This document shows positions 43,577 through 51,540 of a stretch of DNA of 64,000 nt, piece after piece. The stretch is from CAMLIZ01 sp036231905 (GTDB lineage: Bacteria; Pseudomonadota; Gammaproteobacteria; Burkholderiales; Burkholderiaceae_C): contig NZ_JAZARE010000001.1 of assembly GCF_036231905.1 (NCBI RefSeq), positions 310,001 to 374,000 on the forward strand. The letters run 5' to 3'. Each line of letters begins with the position of its first letter. Positions within the stretch are counted from its first letter, which is position 1. The notes under the pieces were generated by a model, which was not told the origin of the DNA, made no database searches, and was given only the letters and a program-made list of their open reading frames with translations. The position numbers were made by a program, and so were the translations under genes.

Positions 43577-44179
43577 ATGGCACCCACACTCACGGAAGAA
43601 CTCGCCAGCGCCGCCGCGCGGCTGGTGGTCGAGGAAGGCATGGAGTACGGGCCCGCCAAACGCCGGGCCGCCCGCGTGCTCGGCCGCCACAGCGTGCGCC
43701 CCGCCGAGTTGCCCAGCAATGACGCGGTTGAAGAGGAAGTTCGCGCTTACCTTGAGCTGTTCTGCGCCGACACCCAGCCGGCCGAGCTGGACGCCTTGCG
43801 CCGCCTGGCGCTGGACTGGATGGAGCGCCTGGCGGAGTTTCGCCCCCACCTCACCGGCGCCGTCTGGCGCGGCACCGCCACCCGGCTGTCCAACCTGCAC
43901 CTCGATCTTTATTGCGACGACGCCAAGGCCGCCGAGATCGGCCTGCTCAACCGCGGCATCGACTTCGACGTGGACAGCCGCACCCGGCCGGGCGGCGGCG
44001 AGCCGATCGAGGTGCTGGTGATCGCGGCGCCTTGCCGGGCGCTGAACGAGGAGGTCACGCTGTTCCTCCATGTGCGCGACCTCGACGAACTGCGTGGCGC
44101 GCTCAAGCCCGACGCCGGCGGGCGCACCCTGCGCGGCGACGCCGGCGCGCTGCGCCGCCTGTTGCAGGAGACCCCATGA
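43577..44179 (+). CDS. Conserved protein of unknown function (200 aa)
   Basis: A 200-residue soluble protein that I do not recognise by family name. It starts with a helical segment MAPTLTEELASAAARLVVEEGM and a basic KRRAARVLG region. A strand-rich middle with the well-formed LTGAVWRGTATRLSNLHLDLYCDD follows, then EVLVIAAPCRALNEEVTLFLHV. The DxD-like LHLDLYCDD is suggestive of a nucleotidyltransferase-like site, but this is speculation. It lies between mtgA and a thioredoxin-like gene and overlaps the latter by 4 bp. Confidence 0.75.
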   Translation: MAPTLTEELASAAARLVVEEGMEYGPAKRRAARVLGRHSVRPAELPSNDAVEEEVRAYLELFCADTQPAELDALRRLALDWMERLAEFRPHLTGAVWRGTATRLSNLHLDLYCDDAKAAEIGLLNRGIDFDVDSRTRPGGGEPIEVLVIAAPCRALNEEVTLFLHVRDLDELRGALKPDAGGRTLRGDAGALRRLLQETP

Positions 44180-44703
44180 GCTTGACTTCCTCGCGCCGCC
44201 GCCTGCTGCTCACCGCGGCCACCGGCCTCGCGGCCGCCGCGGCGGGCGGCTGGTACTGGCAGCGCCAGCAGGCCCGCAATGCGGTGACCGCGGCACTGTG
44301 GGAATCCAGCTTTCCGGACCCCGAGGGCCGTTCGTGGGCGATGGCACCTTTGCGTGGCAAGCCGGTGGTGGTGAATTTCTGGGCCACCTGGTGCGCGCCT
44401 TGTGTCAAGGAACTCCCTCAGTTCGATCGCTTTCATCGCGAGTACAGTCAGCGCGGCTGGCAGGTCGTGGGCTTGGCGATCGACAGCCCCATGGCGGTGG
44501 CTGAATTCCTCAAGCGCACGCCGGTGAGCTTCCCGATCGGCGTGGCCGGCATGGACGGCGCCGAGCTGATGCTCGCCCTGGGCAACAGCCACGGGGTGTT
44601 GCCGTTCACCACGGTGCTGGACGCGGCCGGCGACGTGGTGCGCAAGCGGGTGGGGGAAACCAGTTACGACGAGCTCGTGCGCTGGACCAACCGGAACGCC
44701 TAG
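44176..44703 (+). CDS. TlpA-like periplasmic thiol:disulfide oxidoreductase
   Basis: A 175-residue thioredoxin-fold protein. The N-terminus has a twin-arginine-like start (SSRRRLLLTAATG) and a hydrophobic segment (about 10-27), so it is exported or membrane-anchored. The redox motif WCAPC has cysteines at 73 and 76; the cis-proline lies in GVLPFTTV. Such proteins act in cytochrome c maturation or general disulfide reduction. Its ATG overlaps the stop of the preceding unknown gene. Confidence 0.88.
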   Translation: MSLTSSRRRLLLTAATGLAAAAAGGWYWQRQQARNAVTAALWESSFPDPEGRSWAMAPLRGKPVVVNFWATWCAPCVKELPQFDRFHREYSQRGWQVVGLAIDSPMAVAEFLKRTPVSFPIGVAGMDGAELMLALGNSHGVLPFTTVLDAAGDVVRKRVGETSYDELVRWTNRNA

Positions 44704-44811
44704 CAAGAATTTATTTTGTGTCAAGTTGCTGGCAACCTCTGTCAAAAGGCGTAAAGTCCGGCCCTTCTTACATTTGGAACCGCGCCCTTGCGGCCGGCTC
44801 GCAGCCCGCGA
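44704..44811 (+). other. Leader/promoter region of the aroQ-acc operon
   Basis: This 108 bp gap is AT-richer at its start (CAAGAATTTATTTTGTGTCAAG) and is the likely promoter of aroQ-accB-accC. GTTGC-TG-GCAAC is a small inverted repeat inside it. No -10/-35 pair could be assigned with confidence. Confidence 0.45.
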
Positions 44812-45252
44812 ATGTCCGTTCTCGTCGTCCACGGCCCGAACCTCAACCTGCTGGGCACCCGTGAACCGGGTGTGTACGGGTCGGTCACGCTGGCTGAGAT
44901 CGATGCGGAACTGGCCAGGATCGCCGCAGAAGCCGGCGTAGGCTTGAGCAGCTTTCAAAGCAACCATGAAGGTGCGCTGATCGACCGGGTGCAGGCCGCC
45001 CGCACCGATGGCAGCACCGCGATCATCATCAACCCGGGCGGTTTCACCCACACCAGCGTGGCCTTGCGCGACGCACTGGCCGCGGTGGCGCTGCCCTTCG
45101 TGGAGGTGCACCTGTCGAACATCCACCGGCGCGAGCCGTTTCGGCAGCACTCCTATTTTTCGGATCTCGCCGAAGGCGTGATCTGCGGCCTGGGCAGCGC
45201 CGGCTACCGGCTGGCGCTGCAATACCTGCTGTCCCGGCCAGCCCGCGGCTGA
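44812..45252 (+). CDS. aroQ: 3-dehydroquinate dehydratase, type II
   Basis: A 146-residue dodecameric-type dehydroquinase. Key blocks are VVHGPNLNLLGTREP with the catalytic tyrosine following in VYG, SNHEGALID, INPGGFTHTSVALRDAL and EVHLSNIHRREPFR with the catalytic His. It dehydrates 3-dehydroquinate in the shikimate pathway. It is followed 64 bp later by accB; the aroQ-accB-accC order is widely conserved. Confidence 0.96.
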   Translation: MSVLVVHGPNLNLLGTREPGVYGSVTLAEIDAELARIAAEAGVGLSSFQSNHEGALIDRVQAARTDGSTAIIINPGGFTHTSVALRDALAAVALPFVEVHLSNIHRREPFRQHSYFSDLAEGVICGLGSAGYRLALQYLLSRPARG

Positions 45253-45316
45253 GGGGCCGCCGTCCAGGGGCGCCATCCAGCGCCCGCCACAACGACAACG
45301 TTGGAGAACCACACAC

Positions 45317-45778
45317 ATGGACCTGCGCAAGCTGAAGACCCTGATCGACCTCGTCTCGGAGTCCAACATCTCCGAACTCGAGATCACCGAAGCCGATGGC
45401 AAGGTGCGCATCGTCAAGGCCGACCCCCATGCGCCCATCCAGACCGGCATGATGCTGCAGCAGCAGCCGGCCCCCACGCTGGTGGCCGCGCCCGCCCCGG
45501 CCGCGGCGCCCGCCGCGGTGGCCGAGGCGCCCGCAGCGCAGACCGGCCACCAGGTGAAGTCGCCGATGGTGGGCACCTTCTACCGTTCATCCAGCCCGGG
45601 CGGCAAGGCCTTCGTGGAGATCGGCAGCCAGGTCAAGGAAGGCGAGGCGATCTGCATCATCGAGGCGATGAAGATCATGAACGAGATCGAGGCCGACAAG
45701 TCCGGCACGGTCACCAAGATCCTGGCCGAAAACGGCCAGGCCGTGGAATTTGGCCAGCCGCTGTTCGTCATCGAATAA
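45317..45778 (+). CDS. accB: Biotin carboxyl carrier protein of acetyl-CoA carboxylase
   Basis: A 153-residue carrier protein. The biotinylated lysine is K119 in EAMKIMNEI, where most homologues have EAMKMMN. A Pro/Ala linker (about 51-75) connects a short N-terminal domain to the biotinyl domain, which starts HQVKSPMVGTFYRSSSPG. It carries carboxybiotin between AccC and the AccAD transferase for fatty acid synthesis. TTGGAGAACC provides a ribosome site upstream. Confidence 0.97.
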   Translation: MDLRKLKTLIDLVSESNISELEITEADGKVRIVKADPHAPIQTGMMLQQQPAPTLVAAPAPAAAPAAVAEAPAAQTGHQVKSPMVGTFYRSSSPGGKAFVEIGSQVKEGEAICIIEAMKIMNEIEADKSGTVTKILAENGQAVEFGQPLFVIE

Positions 45779-45788
45779 GGCGGGCGGC

Positions 45789-45887
45789 ATGTTCAAGAAG
45801 ATTCTGATCGCCAATCGCGGCGACAACGCCGCAGGCGTTGCGGCGAAGCCAGATCGCGCTTCGGGCGCAGCCCGAGAGGGCCATTGA
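45789..45887 (+). pseudogene. Partial duplicate of the accC 5' end fused to a palindromic element (32-codon ORF)
   Basis: Ten bases after the accB stop is a second ATG followed by 11 codons encoding MFKKILIANRG, identical in protein to the start of AccC at 45899. The codons differ (AAG AAG ATT versus AAA AAA ATC), so this is an old copy or one from another biotin carboxylase gene. The frame then enters palindrome-rich DNA (CAACGC/GCGTTG and CGGGC/GCCCG stems) and stops at 45887. The result is a truncated leader ORF between accB and accC. Whether it is translated is unknown. Confidence 0.7.
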
Positions 45888-45898
45888 GCCGAGGCACC

Positions 45899-47248
45899 AT
45901 GTTCAAAAAAATCCTGATCGCCAATCGCGGCGAAATTGCCCTTCGCATCCAGCGCGCCTGCCGCGAGATGGGCGTGAAGTCGGTGGTGGTGTATTCCGAA
46001 GCCGACCGCGACGCCAAGTACGTGAAGCTGGCCGACGAGGCGGTGTGCATCGGGCCGGCGCAGTCGGCGCAGAGCTACCTCAACATGCCGGCGATCATCT
46101 CGACTGCCGAGGTGACCGACGCCGAGGCCATCCACCCCGGTTACGGCTTCCTGAGCGAAAACGCCGACTTCGCCGAGCGGGTGGAAAAAAGCGGTTTCGT
46201 CTTCATCGGCCCGACGCCGGATGCGATCCGCATCATGGGCGACAAGGTGTCGGCCAAGCAGACCATGATCAAGGCCGGCGTGCCCTGCGTGCCGGGCTCC
46301 GAAGGTGCGCTGCCGGACGACCCGAAGGAGATCGTGCGCATCGCGCGTGCCGTGGGCTACCCCGTGATCATCAAGGCGGCCGGCGGCGGCGGCGGGCGCG
46401 GGATGCGGGTGGTGCACACCGAGGCGGCGCTGGTCAACGCGGTGCAGATGACCCGCTCCGAAGCCGGCGCGGCCTTCGGCAACGCGGCGGTGTACATGGA
46501 GAAGTTCCTCGAGAACCCGAGGCACATCGAGATCCAGGTGCTCGCCGACGAGCACAAGAACGCGGTCTGGCTGGGCGAGCGCGACTGCTCGATGCAGCGG
46601 CGCCACCAGAAGATCATCGAGGAAGCGCCGGCGCCGGGCATTCCGCGCCGGGTGATCGAGAAGATCGGCGACCGCTGCGCCGCGGCCTGCAAGAAGCTGG
46701 GCTACCGCGGCGCCGGCACCTTCGAGTTCCTGTACGAAAACGGCGAGTTCTACTTCATCGAGATGAACACCCGGGTGCAGGTCGAGCACCCGGTGACCGA
46801 GCTGGTGACGGGCATCGACATCGTGCAGATGCAGATCCGCGTGGCGGCGGGCGAGCGCCTGCCCTTCACGCAGAAGAACATCCAGATGCGCGGCCATGCG
46901 ATCGAGATCCGCGTGAACGCCGAGGACCCGTACAAGTTCACGCCCTCGCCTGGCCGCATCACGATGTGGCATCCGCCCGGCGGCCCGGGCGTGCGGGTGG
47001 ATTCGCATGCGTACACCAACTACTACGTGCCGCCCAACTACGACTCGATGATCGGCAAGATCATCGTGCACGGGGACACCCGCGAGCAGGCGCTGGCGCG
47101 CATGCGCACCGCGTTGTCGGAGACGGTGGTCGAGGGCATCCAGACCAACATCCCGCTGCACCGCGAGCTGATGGTGGACCCGAAGTTTGCCGAGGGCGGC
47201 ACCAGCATCCACTACCTGGAAGGCTGGCTGGGCCAGCACAACAGATAG
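45899..47248 (+). CDS. accC: Biotin carboxylase subunit of acetyl-CoA carboxylase
   Basis: A 449-residue ATP-grasp enzyme. Features in order: FKKILIANRGEIALRI (biotin carboxylase N-terminus), HPGYGFLSENADFA, the glycine-rich ATP loop KAAGGGGGRGMR (about 159-170), the carboxylation-site loop RDCSMQRRHQKIIEEAP, and EMNTRVQVEHPVTE with catalytic Glu and Arg. The length is standard. The chosen ATG is the one whose following sequence continues into the conserved protein; the duplicate at 45789 does not. Confidence 0.98.
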   Translation: MFKKILIANRGEIALRIQRACREMGVKSVVVYSEADRDAKYVKLADEAVCIGPAQSAQSYLNMPAIISTAEVTDAEAIHPGYGFLSENADFAERVEKSGFVFIGPTPDAIRIMGDKVSAKQTMIKAGVPCVPGSEGALPDDPKEIVRIARAVGYPVIIKAAGGGGGRGMRVVHTEAALVNAVQMTRSEAGAAFGNAAVYMEKFLENPRHIEIQVLADEHKNAVWLGERDCSMQRRHQKIIEEAPAPGIPRRVIEKIGDRCAAACKKLGYRGAGTFEFLYENGEFYFIEMNTRVQVEHPVTELVTGIDIVQMQIRVAAGERLPFTQKNIQMRGHAIEIRVNAEDPYKFTPSPGRITMWHPPGGPGVRVDSHAYTNYYVPPNYDSMIGKIIVHGDTREQALARMRTALSETVVEGIQTNIPLHRELMVDPKFAEGGTSIHYLEGWLGQHNR

Positions 47249-47250
47249 TG

Positions 47251-47388
47251 ATGGACCACCCCCGCAACGCCTTCGGCGCTCCCCCTCCAGGGGGCGACAC
47301 CAGCGGACCGGCGGAGCCGGATCCGCGGTGTCTTCTGGGCTTCGGCCGGTGGTGCGCTACCAGCCGCGCGCCTTTGCACCATGTTTGA
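47251..47388 (+). repeat. Palindromic bridging element between accC and prmA, open as a 45-codon mini-ORF
   Basis: Starting 2 nt after the accC stop, ATGGACCACCCCCGC opens a frame through a palindromic core (CTCCCCCTCCAGGGGGCG, then GGACCGGCGGAGCCGGATCC). It stops 5 bases inside prmA. The start and core resemble the element between pyrB and pyrC' (ATGGACAACCCCCAC, CCCCCTCGGGGGG). No protein family is recognised in the peptide (MDHPRNAFGAPPPGGD and onward). Confidence 0.55.
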
Positions 47389-48295
47389 GCTGGTGCTGTT
47401 CGCGCCGGAGGCGCTGGTGGAGCCGGTGTCGGATGCGCTCATGAACGAGTTGGAGGCGCTGTCGGTGTCGGTGGAAGACGCCGATGCGGACACGGCATCC
47501 GAACGTGCGCTGTTCGGCGAGCCAGGCATGCCGCCGCCGCGTGCCGGCTGGCAGCACTCCACCCTCAAGGCGCTGTTTGCGAACGAGGCCGAGGCCACCG
47601 ATGCAGCCACCTTGCTGCTGGCGCAGGACTGGGCCGCCGCCGTGCAGGTGCAGGCGCTGCAGCCGGTAGCCGAGCAGGACTGGGTGCGGTTGACGCAATC
47701 GCAGTTCGCGCCGGTGCAGATCACCGAGCGCTTCTGGATCGTGCCGAGTTGGCACCAGCCGCCCGCCGAAGCCAAGGAAGTCATCCGGCTCGACCCCGGC
47801 CTAGCGTTCGGCACCGGCACTCATCCCACCACGCGGATGTGCCTGCGCTGGATCGCACGGCTGGCACCGCAGCGCGCGGCCTGCTGGCAGCGGGTGCTGG
47901 ACTACGGCTGCGGCTCCGGCATCCTGGCGATCGGGGCGGCGCTGCATGGCGCGCAAGGGGTGGACGCGGTGGACATCGATCCGGCGGCGGTGGACGCCAC
48001 CCGCGCCAATGCGCAGGCCAATGGTGTGAGCCTTAGCGCCGGCCTGCCGGAGCTGGCACAGGGCGCTTATCCGCTGGTGCTGGCCAACATCCTCGCCACG
48101 CCGTTGAAGCTGCTGGCCCCGCTGCTGTGCGACCACCTCGCCCCCGGTGGCGACCTGGTGCTGGCCGGCATCCTGGAGCGCCAGGCCGACGAACTGAAGG
48201 CCGCGTATGCACCCTGGTGCACGCTGCGGGTGAGCGACTGCGAGGACGGCTGGATCCTGATGACGGCACGCCGGGCGGACGGCCGCAGCACCTAA
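47381..48295 (+). CDS. prmA: Ribosomal protein L11 methyltransferase
   Basis: A 304-residue SAM methyltransferase that trimethylates ribosomal protein L11. The N-terminal substrate domain begins MFELVLFAPEALVEPVSD. The catalytic domain has LDPGLAFGTGTHPTTRMCL, the SAM motif VLDYGCGSGILAIGA and LVLANILATPLKLLAP (the NPPY-like N-I-L motif of PrmA). It follows accC as in many betaproteobacteria. The start ATG overlaps the bridging mini-ORF. Confidence 0.95.
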   Translation: MFELVLFAPEALVEPVSDALMNELEALSVSVEDADADTASERALFGEPGMPPPRAGWQHSTLKALFANEAEATDAATLLLAQDWAAAVQVQALQPVAEQDWVRLTQSQFAPVQITERFWIVPSWHQPPAEAKEVIRLDPGLAFGTGTHPTTRMCLRWIARLAPQRAACWQRVLDYGCGSGILAIGAALHGAQGVDAVDIDPAAVDATRANAQANGVSLSAGLPELAQGAYPLVLANILATPLKLLAPLLCDHLAPGGDLVLAGILERQADELKAAYAPWCTLRVSDCEDGWILMTARRADGRST

Positions 48296-48299
48296 GGCC

Positions 48300-48452
48300 A
48301 TGAGCCTCGCCCGGCCGCCCGAAGAGGCGAATTCCCGCTTGGCGGGAAACGCGCGCAGCGCGAAGGGTGCACCCTTCAACCTCGCCCGGCCGCCCGAAGA
48401 GGCGAATTCCCGCTCGGCGGGACAGGCCGCAGGCCGAGGGGCGCCCCAATGA
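48300..48452 (+). repeat. Tandem palindromic element with duplicated gene start before the zinc-ribbon gene (50-codon open frame)
   Basis: Two 43 bp copies at 48305-48347 and 48380-48422 differ at one base and lie 75 bp apart, so they are in frame. A perfect 16 bp palindrome GAAGGGTGCACCCTTC (48362-48377) lies between them. The segment begins ATGAGCCTCGCC, identical to the first 12 bases of the gene at 48449. Its open frame (LARPPEEANSR repeated) ends in an ATGA overlap with that gene. Confidence 0.7.
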
Positions 48453-49435
48453 GCCTCGCCACCCGCTGCACCACCTGCGGAACCATCTTCCGTGTCGTGC
48501 AGGACCAGCTCAAGGTGTCCGAGGGCTGGGTGCGCTGCGGCCGCTGCCAGGAGGTTTTCAACGCGTTGCAGAACCTGTTCGACCTGGAGCGCGAGGCGCC
48601 TCCGCCCTGGCCGCGCGCGCCGGCGCCTGCCGACGCCGAATGGGACTCCACGCAGCAGCCCGACGCCGAGCGCGACACGCCGGCCGAACTCACCGACGAA
48701 CCACCGGACCCGGCGGGCCTGGCCACGCAGCCCCTGCTGCACACACCGTCACGCGACAGCTTCGAGCCCGCGTCCGATGACGACGACACCGAGGACGAGT
48801 CGGACTTCGCGGATGCCCGCTTCAACCTCGCGTTGCTGGATGAAGAAAGCGGCGGCACCGCATCGGCTGCACTGGCCGCGCTGCAGGCACCTGCCCCGGC
48901 CCCCAAGCCGGCCTCGCCACCGGCGCCGCAGTTCGTGCGCCTGGCCGAGCGCGAGGCGCGCTGGCAGCAGCCGCGGGTGCGCGCCGGCATGGCGGTGCTG
49001 CTGGTGCTGGCGAGCCTGCTGCTGGCCGGCCAGATCGGCGTGCAGCTGCGCCCCCAATTGACGGCAGAGTGGCCCGCGCTGCGCGCCGTGCTGGACCCGC
49101 TGTGCCATGCCGTGGGCTGCCATGTGGAGCCGCCGCGCCGGCTGGACAGCCTGATCGTCGATTCCACCGGACTCACCCGCCTCGGACCACCCGGCACCTA
49201 CCGCCTGTCGGTGGTGCTGCACAACCGCTCCAGCGTGCCGGTGCTGCTGCCGGCCATCGAGTTGAGCCTCACGGATTCGCAGGGCCAGCTGGTGTCACGC
49301 AAGGCCTTCACCGCGGCCCAGCTGGGCGCGCCCCAGGCCAGCATCCCCGGTGGTGCGGAACTGCCGCTGCAGGCCGCGCTGTCCACCGGCCCCCACCCCA
49401 TCGTCGGCTACACCGTCGAGATCTTCTACCCCTGA
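48449..49435 (+). CDS. Zinc-ribbon and DUF3426 domain membrane protein
   Basis: A 328-residue protein. An MJ0042-type zinc ribbon occupies the N-terminus (C7, C10, C30, C33). An acidic, proline-rich cytoplasmic linker (about 45-150) follows, then one membrane span (about 177-197) and a periplasmic DUF3426 domain containing VVLHNRSSVPVLLPAIELSLTDSQG. Function is unknown; homologues follow prmA in Burkholderiales. The start is set by the zinc-ribbon; an identical 12-base start occurs 149 bp upstream, before the repeat. Confidence 0.88.
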   Translation: MSLATRCTTCGTIFRVVQDQLKVSEGWVRCGRCQEVFNALQNLFDLEREAPPPWPRAPAPADAEWDSTQQPDAERDTPAELTDEPPDPAGLATQPLLHTPSRDSFEPASDDDDTEDESDFADARFNLALLDEESGGTASAALAALQAPAPAPKPASPPAPQFVRLAEREARWQQPRVRAGMAVLLVLASLLLAGQIGVQLRPQLTAEWPALRAVLDPLCHAVGCHVEPPRRLDSLIVDSTGLTRLGPPGTYRLSVVLHNRSSVPVLLPAIELSLTDSQGQLVSRKAFTAAQLGAPQASIPGGAELPLQAALSTGPHPIVGYTVEIFYP

Positions 49436-49465
49436 CCCTGACACCCTTTTGTTTGCGGAGACGCC

Positions 49466-50377
49466 ATGCCGGCCTTGATTTGCGGATCACTCGCTTTCGA
49501 CACCATCACCACGTTCCCGGGCCGCTTCGCGCAGCAGATCCTGCCCGACCAGGTGCACATCCTGAACGTGTCCTTCCTGGTGCCCACGCTGCGGCGTGAG
49601 TTCGGCGGCTGCGCCGGCAACATCGCCTACAGCCTGCGCCAGCTGGGCGGCGAGCCGGTGGTGCTGGCCGCGCTGGGCGCCGATGGCAAGGAGTACCTGC
49701 AGCGCCTGCAAGGCTGGGGACTGGACACCTCGAGCGTGCGCCTGGATGAACAGAGCTACACCGCGCAGGCGATCATCATCACCGACCAGGACAACAACCA
49801 GATCACCGCGTTCCATCCGGGCGCGATGTCCAACGCTCACCAGACGCCGGTGCCCCGGCGCGCCGACGTCAAGCTGGCCATCATCGCGCCCGATGGTCGC
49901 GACGCCATGCTGCAGCACGCGGAGCAACTGGCCGCTGCCGGCATCCCGTTCGTCTTTGACCCGGGCCAGGGCCTGCCGATGTTCGACGGCGCCGAACTGC
50001 GCCACTTCGTCTCGCTGGCCACCTGGGTGGCGGTGAACGACTATGAAGGCCGCATGCTGAGCGAGCGCACCGGCATGAGCCTGGCCGAGCTCTCACGCAG
50101 CGCCAACCTGCGCGGCGTGGTGGTCACGCTGGGTGCTGAAGGCTGCGAGATCTGGGAAAACGGTGAACGCAGCGTGGTGCCGGGCGTCAAGGCCAATGCG
50201 GTCGTCGACCCCACCGGCTGCGGCGACGCCTTCCGCGGCGGCCTGCTGTATGGCCTGGAGCGAGACTGGCCGCTGCAGCGTTGCGTCGAGCTTGGCAACC
50301 GCCTGGGTGCACTGAAGATCGGCTGCGCCGGCCCGCAGAACCACGTGGTAGACCGCGCCGCGCTTGGCGTGCAGTAA
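49466..50377 (+). CDS. PfkB family carbohydrate/nucleoside kinase
   Basis: A 303-residue ribokinase-fold kinase. The PfkB signature 1 region reads EFGGCAGNIAYSLRQLGGEP and signature 2 is DPTGCGDAFRGG with the catalytic base D254. It looks closest to the adenosine/sugar kinase branch; the exact substrate is not clear. It has a GGAG ribosome site 8 nt upstream and lies 30 bp after the zinc-ribbon gene. Confidence 0.88.
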   Translation: MPALICGSLAFDTITTFPGRFAQQILPDQVHILNVSFLVPTLRREFGGCAGNIAYSLRQLGGEPVVLAALGADGKEYLQRLQGWGLDTSSVRLDEQSYTAQAIIITDQDNNQITAFHPGAMSNAHQTPVPRRADVKLAIIAPDGRDAMLQHAEQLAAAGIPFVFDPGQGLPMFDGAELRHFVSLATWVAVNDYEGRMLSERTGMSLAELSRSANLRGVVVTLGAEGCEIWENGERSVVPGVKANAVVDPTGCGDAFRGGLLYGLERDWPLQRCVELGNRLGALKIGCAGPQNHVVDRAALGVQ

Positions 50378-50391
50378 CCCTCGCACGGCTT

Positions 50392-50703
50392 TCAGCTTAA
50401 AGGAAGCTGCAGGCCGTCGAGCCAGCGCATCACGCGGTCTGGCTCGATGGCGATCACCAGCCGCTTGCGCCTTGACGACGCCCCCTGCTGGAGCACCACC
50501 TCGCGCCTCGCCACCCCCAGCTGATCCGCCAGCCAGGCGATCAGCTCATCGTTGGCACGCCCTTCGAGCGCGGGCGCAGCCAGCCGCACCCGCAGACAGC
50601 CATCGTGCAGGCCGACGGCTTCGGTGCGCTTGGCATTCGGCACCACGGACACCAGCAGCGCGGTGGATTCCGCATTCACCGCCGAGAGGCACTGCCAGGC
50701 CAT
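50392..50703 (-). CDS. DUF167 (YggU-like) family protein
   Basis: A 103-residue protein. It contains LLVSVVPNAKRTEAVGLHDGCLRVRLAAPALEGRANDELIAWLA and VVLQQGASSRRKRLVI, the diagnostic DUF167 blocks (P-x-A-x(2)-xE, GxANxxL). The function is unknown. It converges on the PfkB gene with a 14 bp gap and lies downstream of the strong terminator of the histone-like gene, so it must have its own promoter; a GACAAT -10-like element lies 19 nt upstream. Confidence 0.88.
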   Translation of the reverse strand: MAWQCLSAVNAESTALLVSVVPNAKRTEAVGLHDGCLRVRLAAPALEGRANDELIAWLADQLGVARREVVLQQGASSRRKRLVIAIEPDRVMRWLDGLQLPLS

Positions 50704-50741
50704 GTTGGGCTCACGCGATTGTCAGTGAAGCGCAGATGAAA

Positions 50742-50763
50742 AAACCCGGCCGAAGCCGGGTTT
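50742..50763 (-). terminator. Rho-independent terminator of the histone H1-like gene
   Basis: AAACCCGGC-TTCG-GCCGGGTTT forms a perfect 9 bp stem with a stable TTCG loop on the minus strand, followed by further T residues. It lies about 25 bp after the stop at 50788. Confidence 0.85.
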
Positions 50764-50787
50764 GGTTGCCTTGCGGCAGCCGGATCC

Positions 50788-51315
50788 TCAGGGCTTGTTG
50801 CCCGTGGGGAACGGCCACGCAGCAGCGGGGCTCAGCGCGGTTTTGGCCGCAGGAGCCGCCGGCGCAGGTGCAGGCGCAGGGGCGGCAGGGGCAGCAGGTG
50901 AGGCGGGTGCCTTCTTGGCTGCAGCCTTCTTGCCAGCGGCCTTCTTCGCAGCCGGCTTCGCCGTCGCCTTTTTCGCAGCGGCCTTTTTCGCCGGCGCCTT
51001 CTTGGCGGCCGCCTTCTTCGCAGGCGCTGCCTTCTTCGCAGCGGCCTTCTTCGCAGGCGCCTTTTTCGCAGCGGTCTTCTTCGCTGCGGCCTTCTTCGCC
51101 GGTGCAGCCTTCTTCGCCGCCGCCTTCTTGGCCGGGGCCTTCTTCGCTGCAGCCTTCTTCGCCGGCGCCTTCTTGGCAGCGGCCTTCTTGGCCGGTGCTG
51201 CCTTCTTCGCCGGTGCAGCCTTCTTCGCTGCAGCCTTCTTCGCCGGAGCGGCCTTCTTCGCCGCCGTCTTCTTCGCCGGGGCCTTTTTCGCCGCAGCCTT
51301 CTTCGCAGTTGCCAT
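50788..51315 (-). CDS. Histone H1-like, lysine/alanine/proline-rich DNA-binding protein (AlgP/Hc-like)
   Basis: A 175-residue protein. From residue 1 to about 140 it is built almost entirely of AAKKA/APAKKA-type repeats, then an Ala/Pro tail ending AAWPFPTGNKP. The high positive charge and disorder resemble the C-terminal tail of eukaryotic H1 and bacterial AlgP, which bind DNA and condense or regulate it. ATG 51315 has GGAG 8 nt upstream; an earlier in-frame start would add six unrelated residues. The repeat codons vary, so this is a coding low-complexity region rather than a CRISPR or satellite array. Confidence 0.9.
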   Translation of the reverse strand: MATAKKAAAKKAPAKKTAAKKAAPAKKAAAKKAAPAKKAAPAKKAAAKKAPAKKAAAKKAPAKKAAAKKAAPAKKAAAKKTAAKKAPAKKAAAKKAAPAKKAAAKKAPAKKAAAKKATAKPAAKKAAGKKAAAKKAPASPAAPAAPAPAPAPAAPAAKTALSPAAAWPFPTGNKP

Positions 51316-51540
51316 AACAATCTCCTTGATCAAGTGGCAAAGAGCACTGCACCGTTCGAACCAGTGCAGCGATTCACCGCCCGTTGCTGTACCCCTCGGC
51401 TCAAGGCCTTAAGGGCTGCCCCGGTGCGGTGAACGGGGTTGCGGTCCTTGCCCACCGTATCTGACGACGGCGATCCAAGTCTCGCGAATCTTGATCTCTT
51501 ATCGGCGGAACCGCGGAAAGCTTCTAGGCGAGCTTTGCCG
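51316..51540 (-). other. Spacer between nrdB and the histone-like gene
   Basis: This 225 bp gap contains the ribosome site of the histone-like gene and TTCACCGC (51373-51380) with its inverse GCGGTGAA (51426-51433), 45 nt apart. No clear nrdB terminator or promoter was identified. Confidence 0.4.

Noticed and set aside
50930..51310. Regular short repeats resembling a satellite or CRISPR array
   Set aside because: The repeats are codons for AAKKA-type peptide repeats within one open frame; there are no constant repeats with unique spacers.
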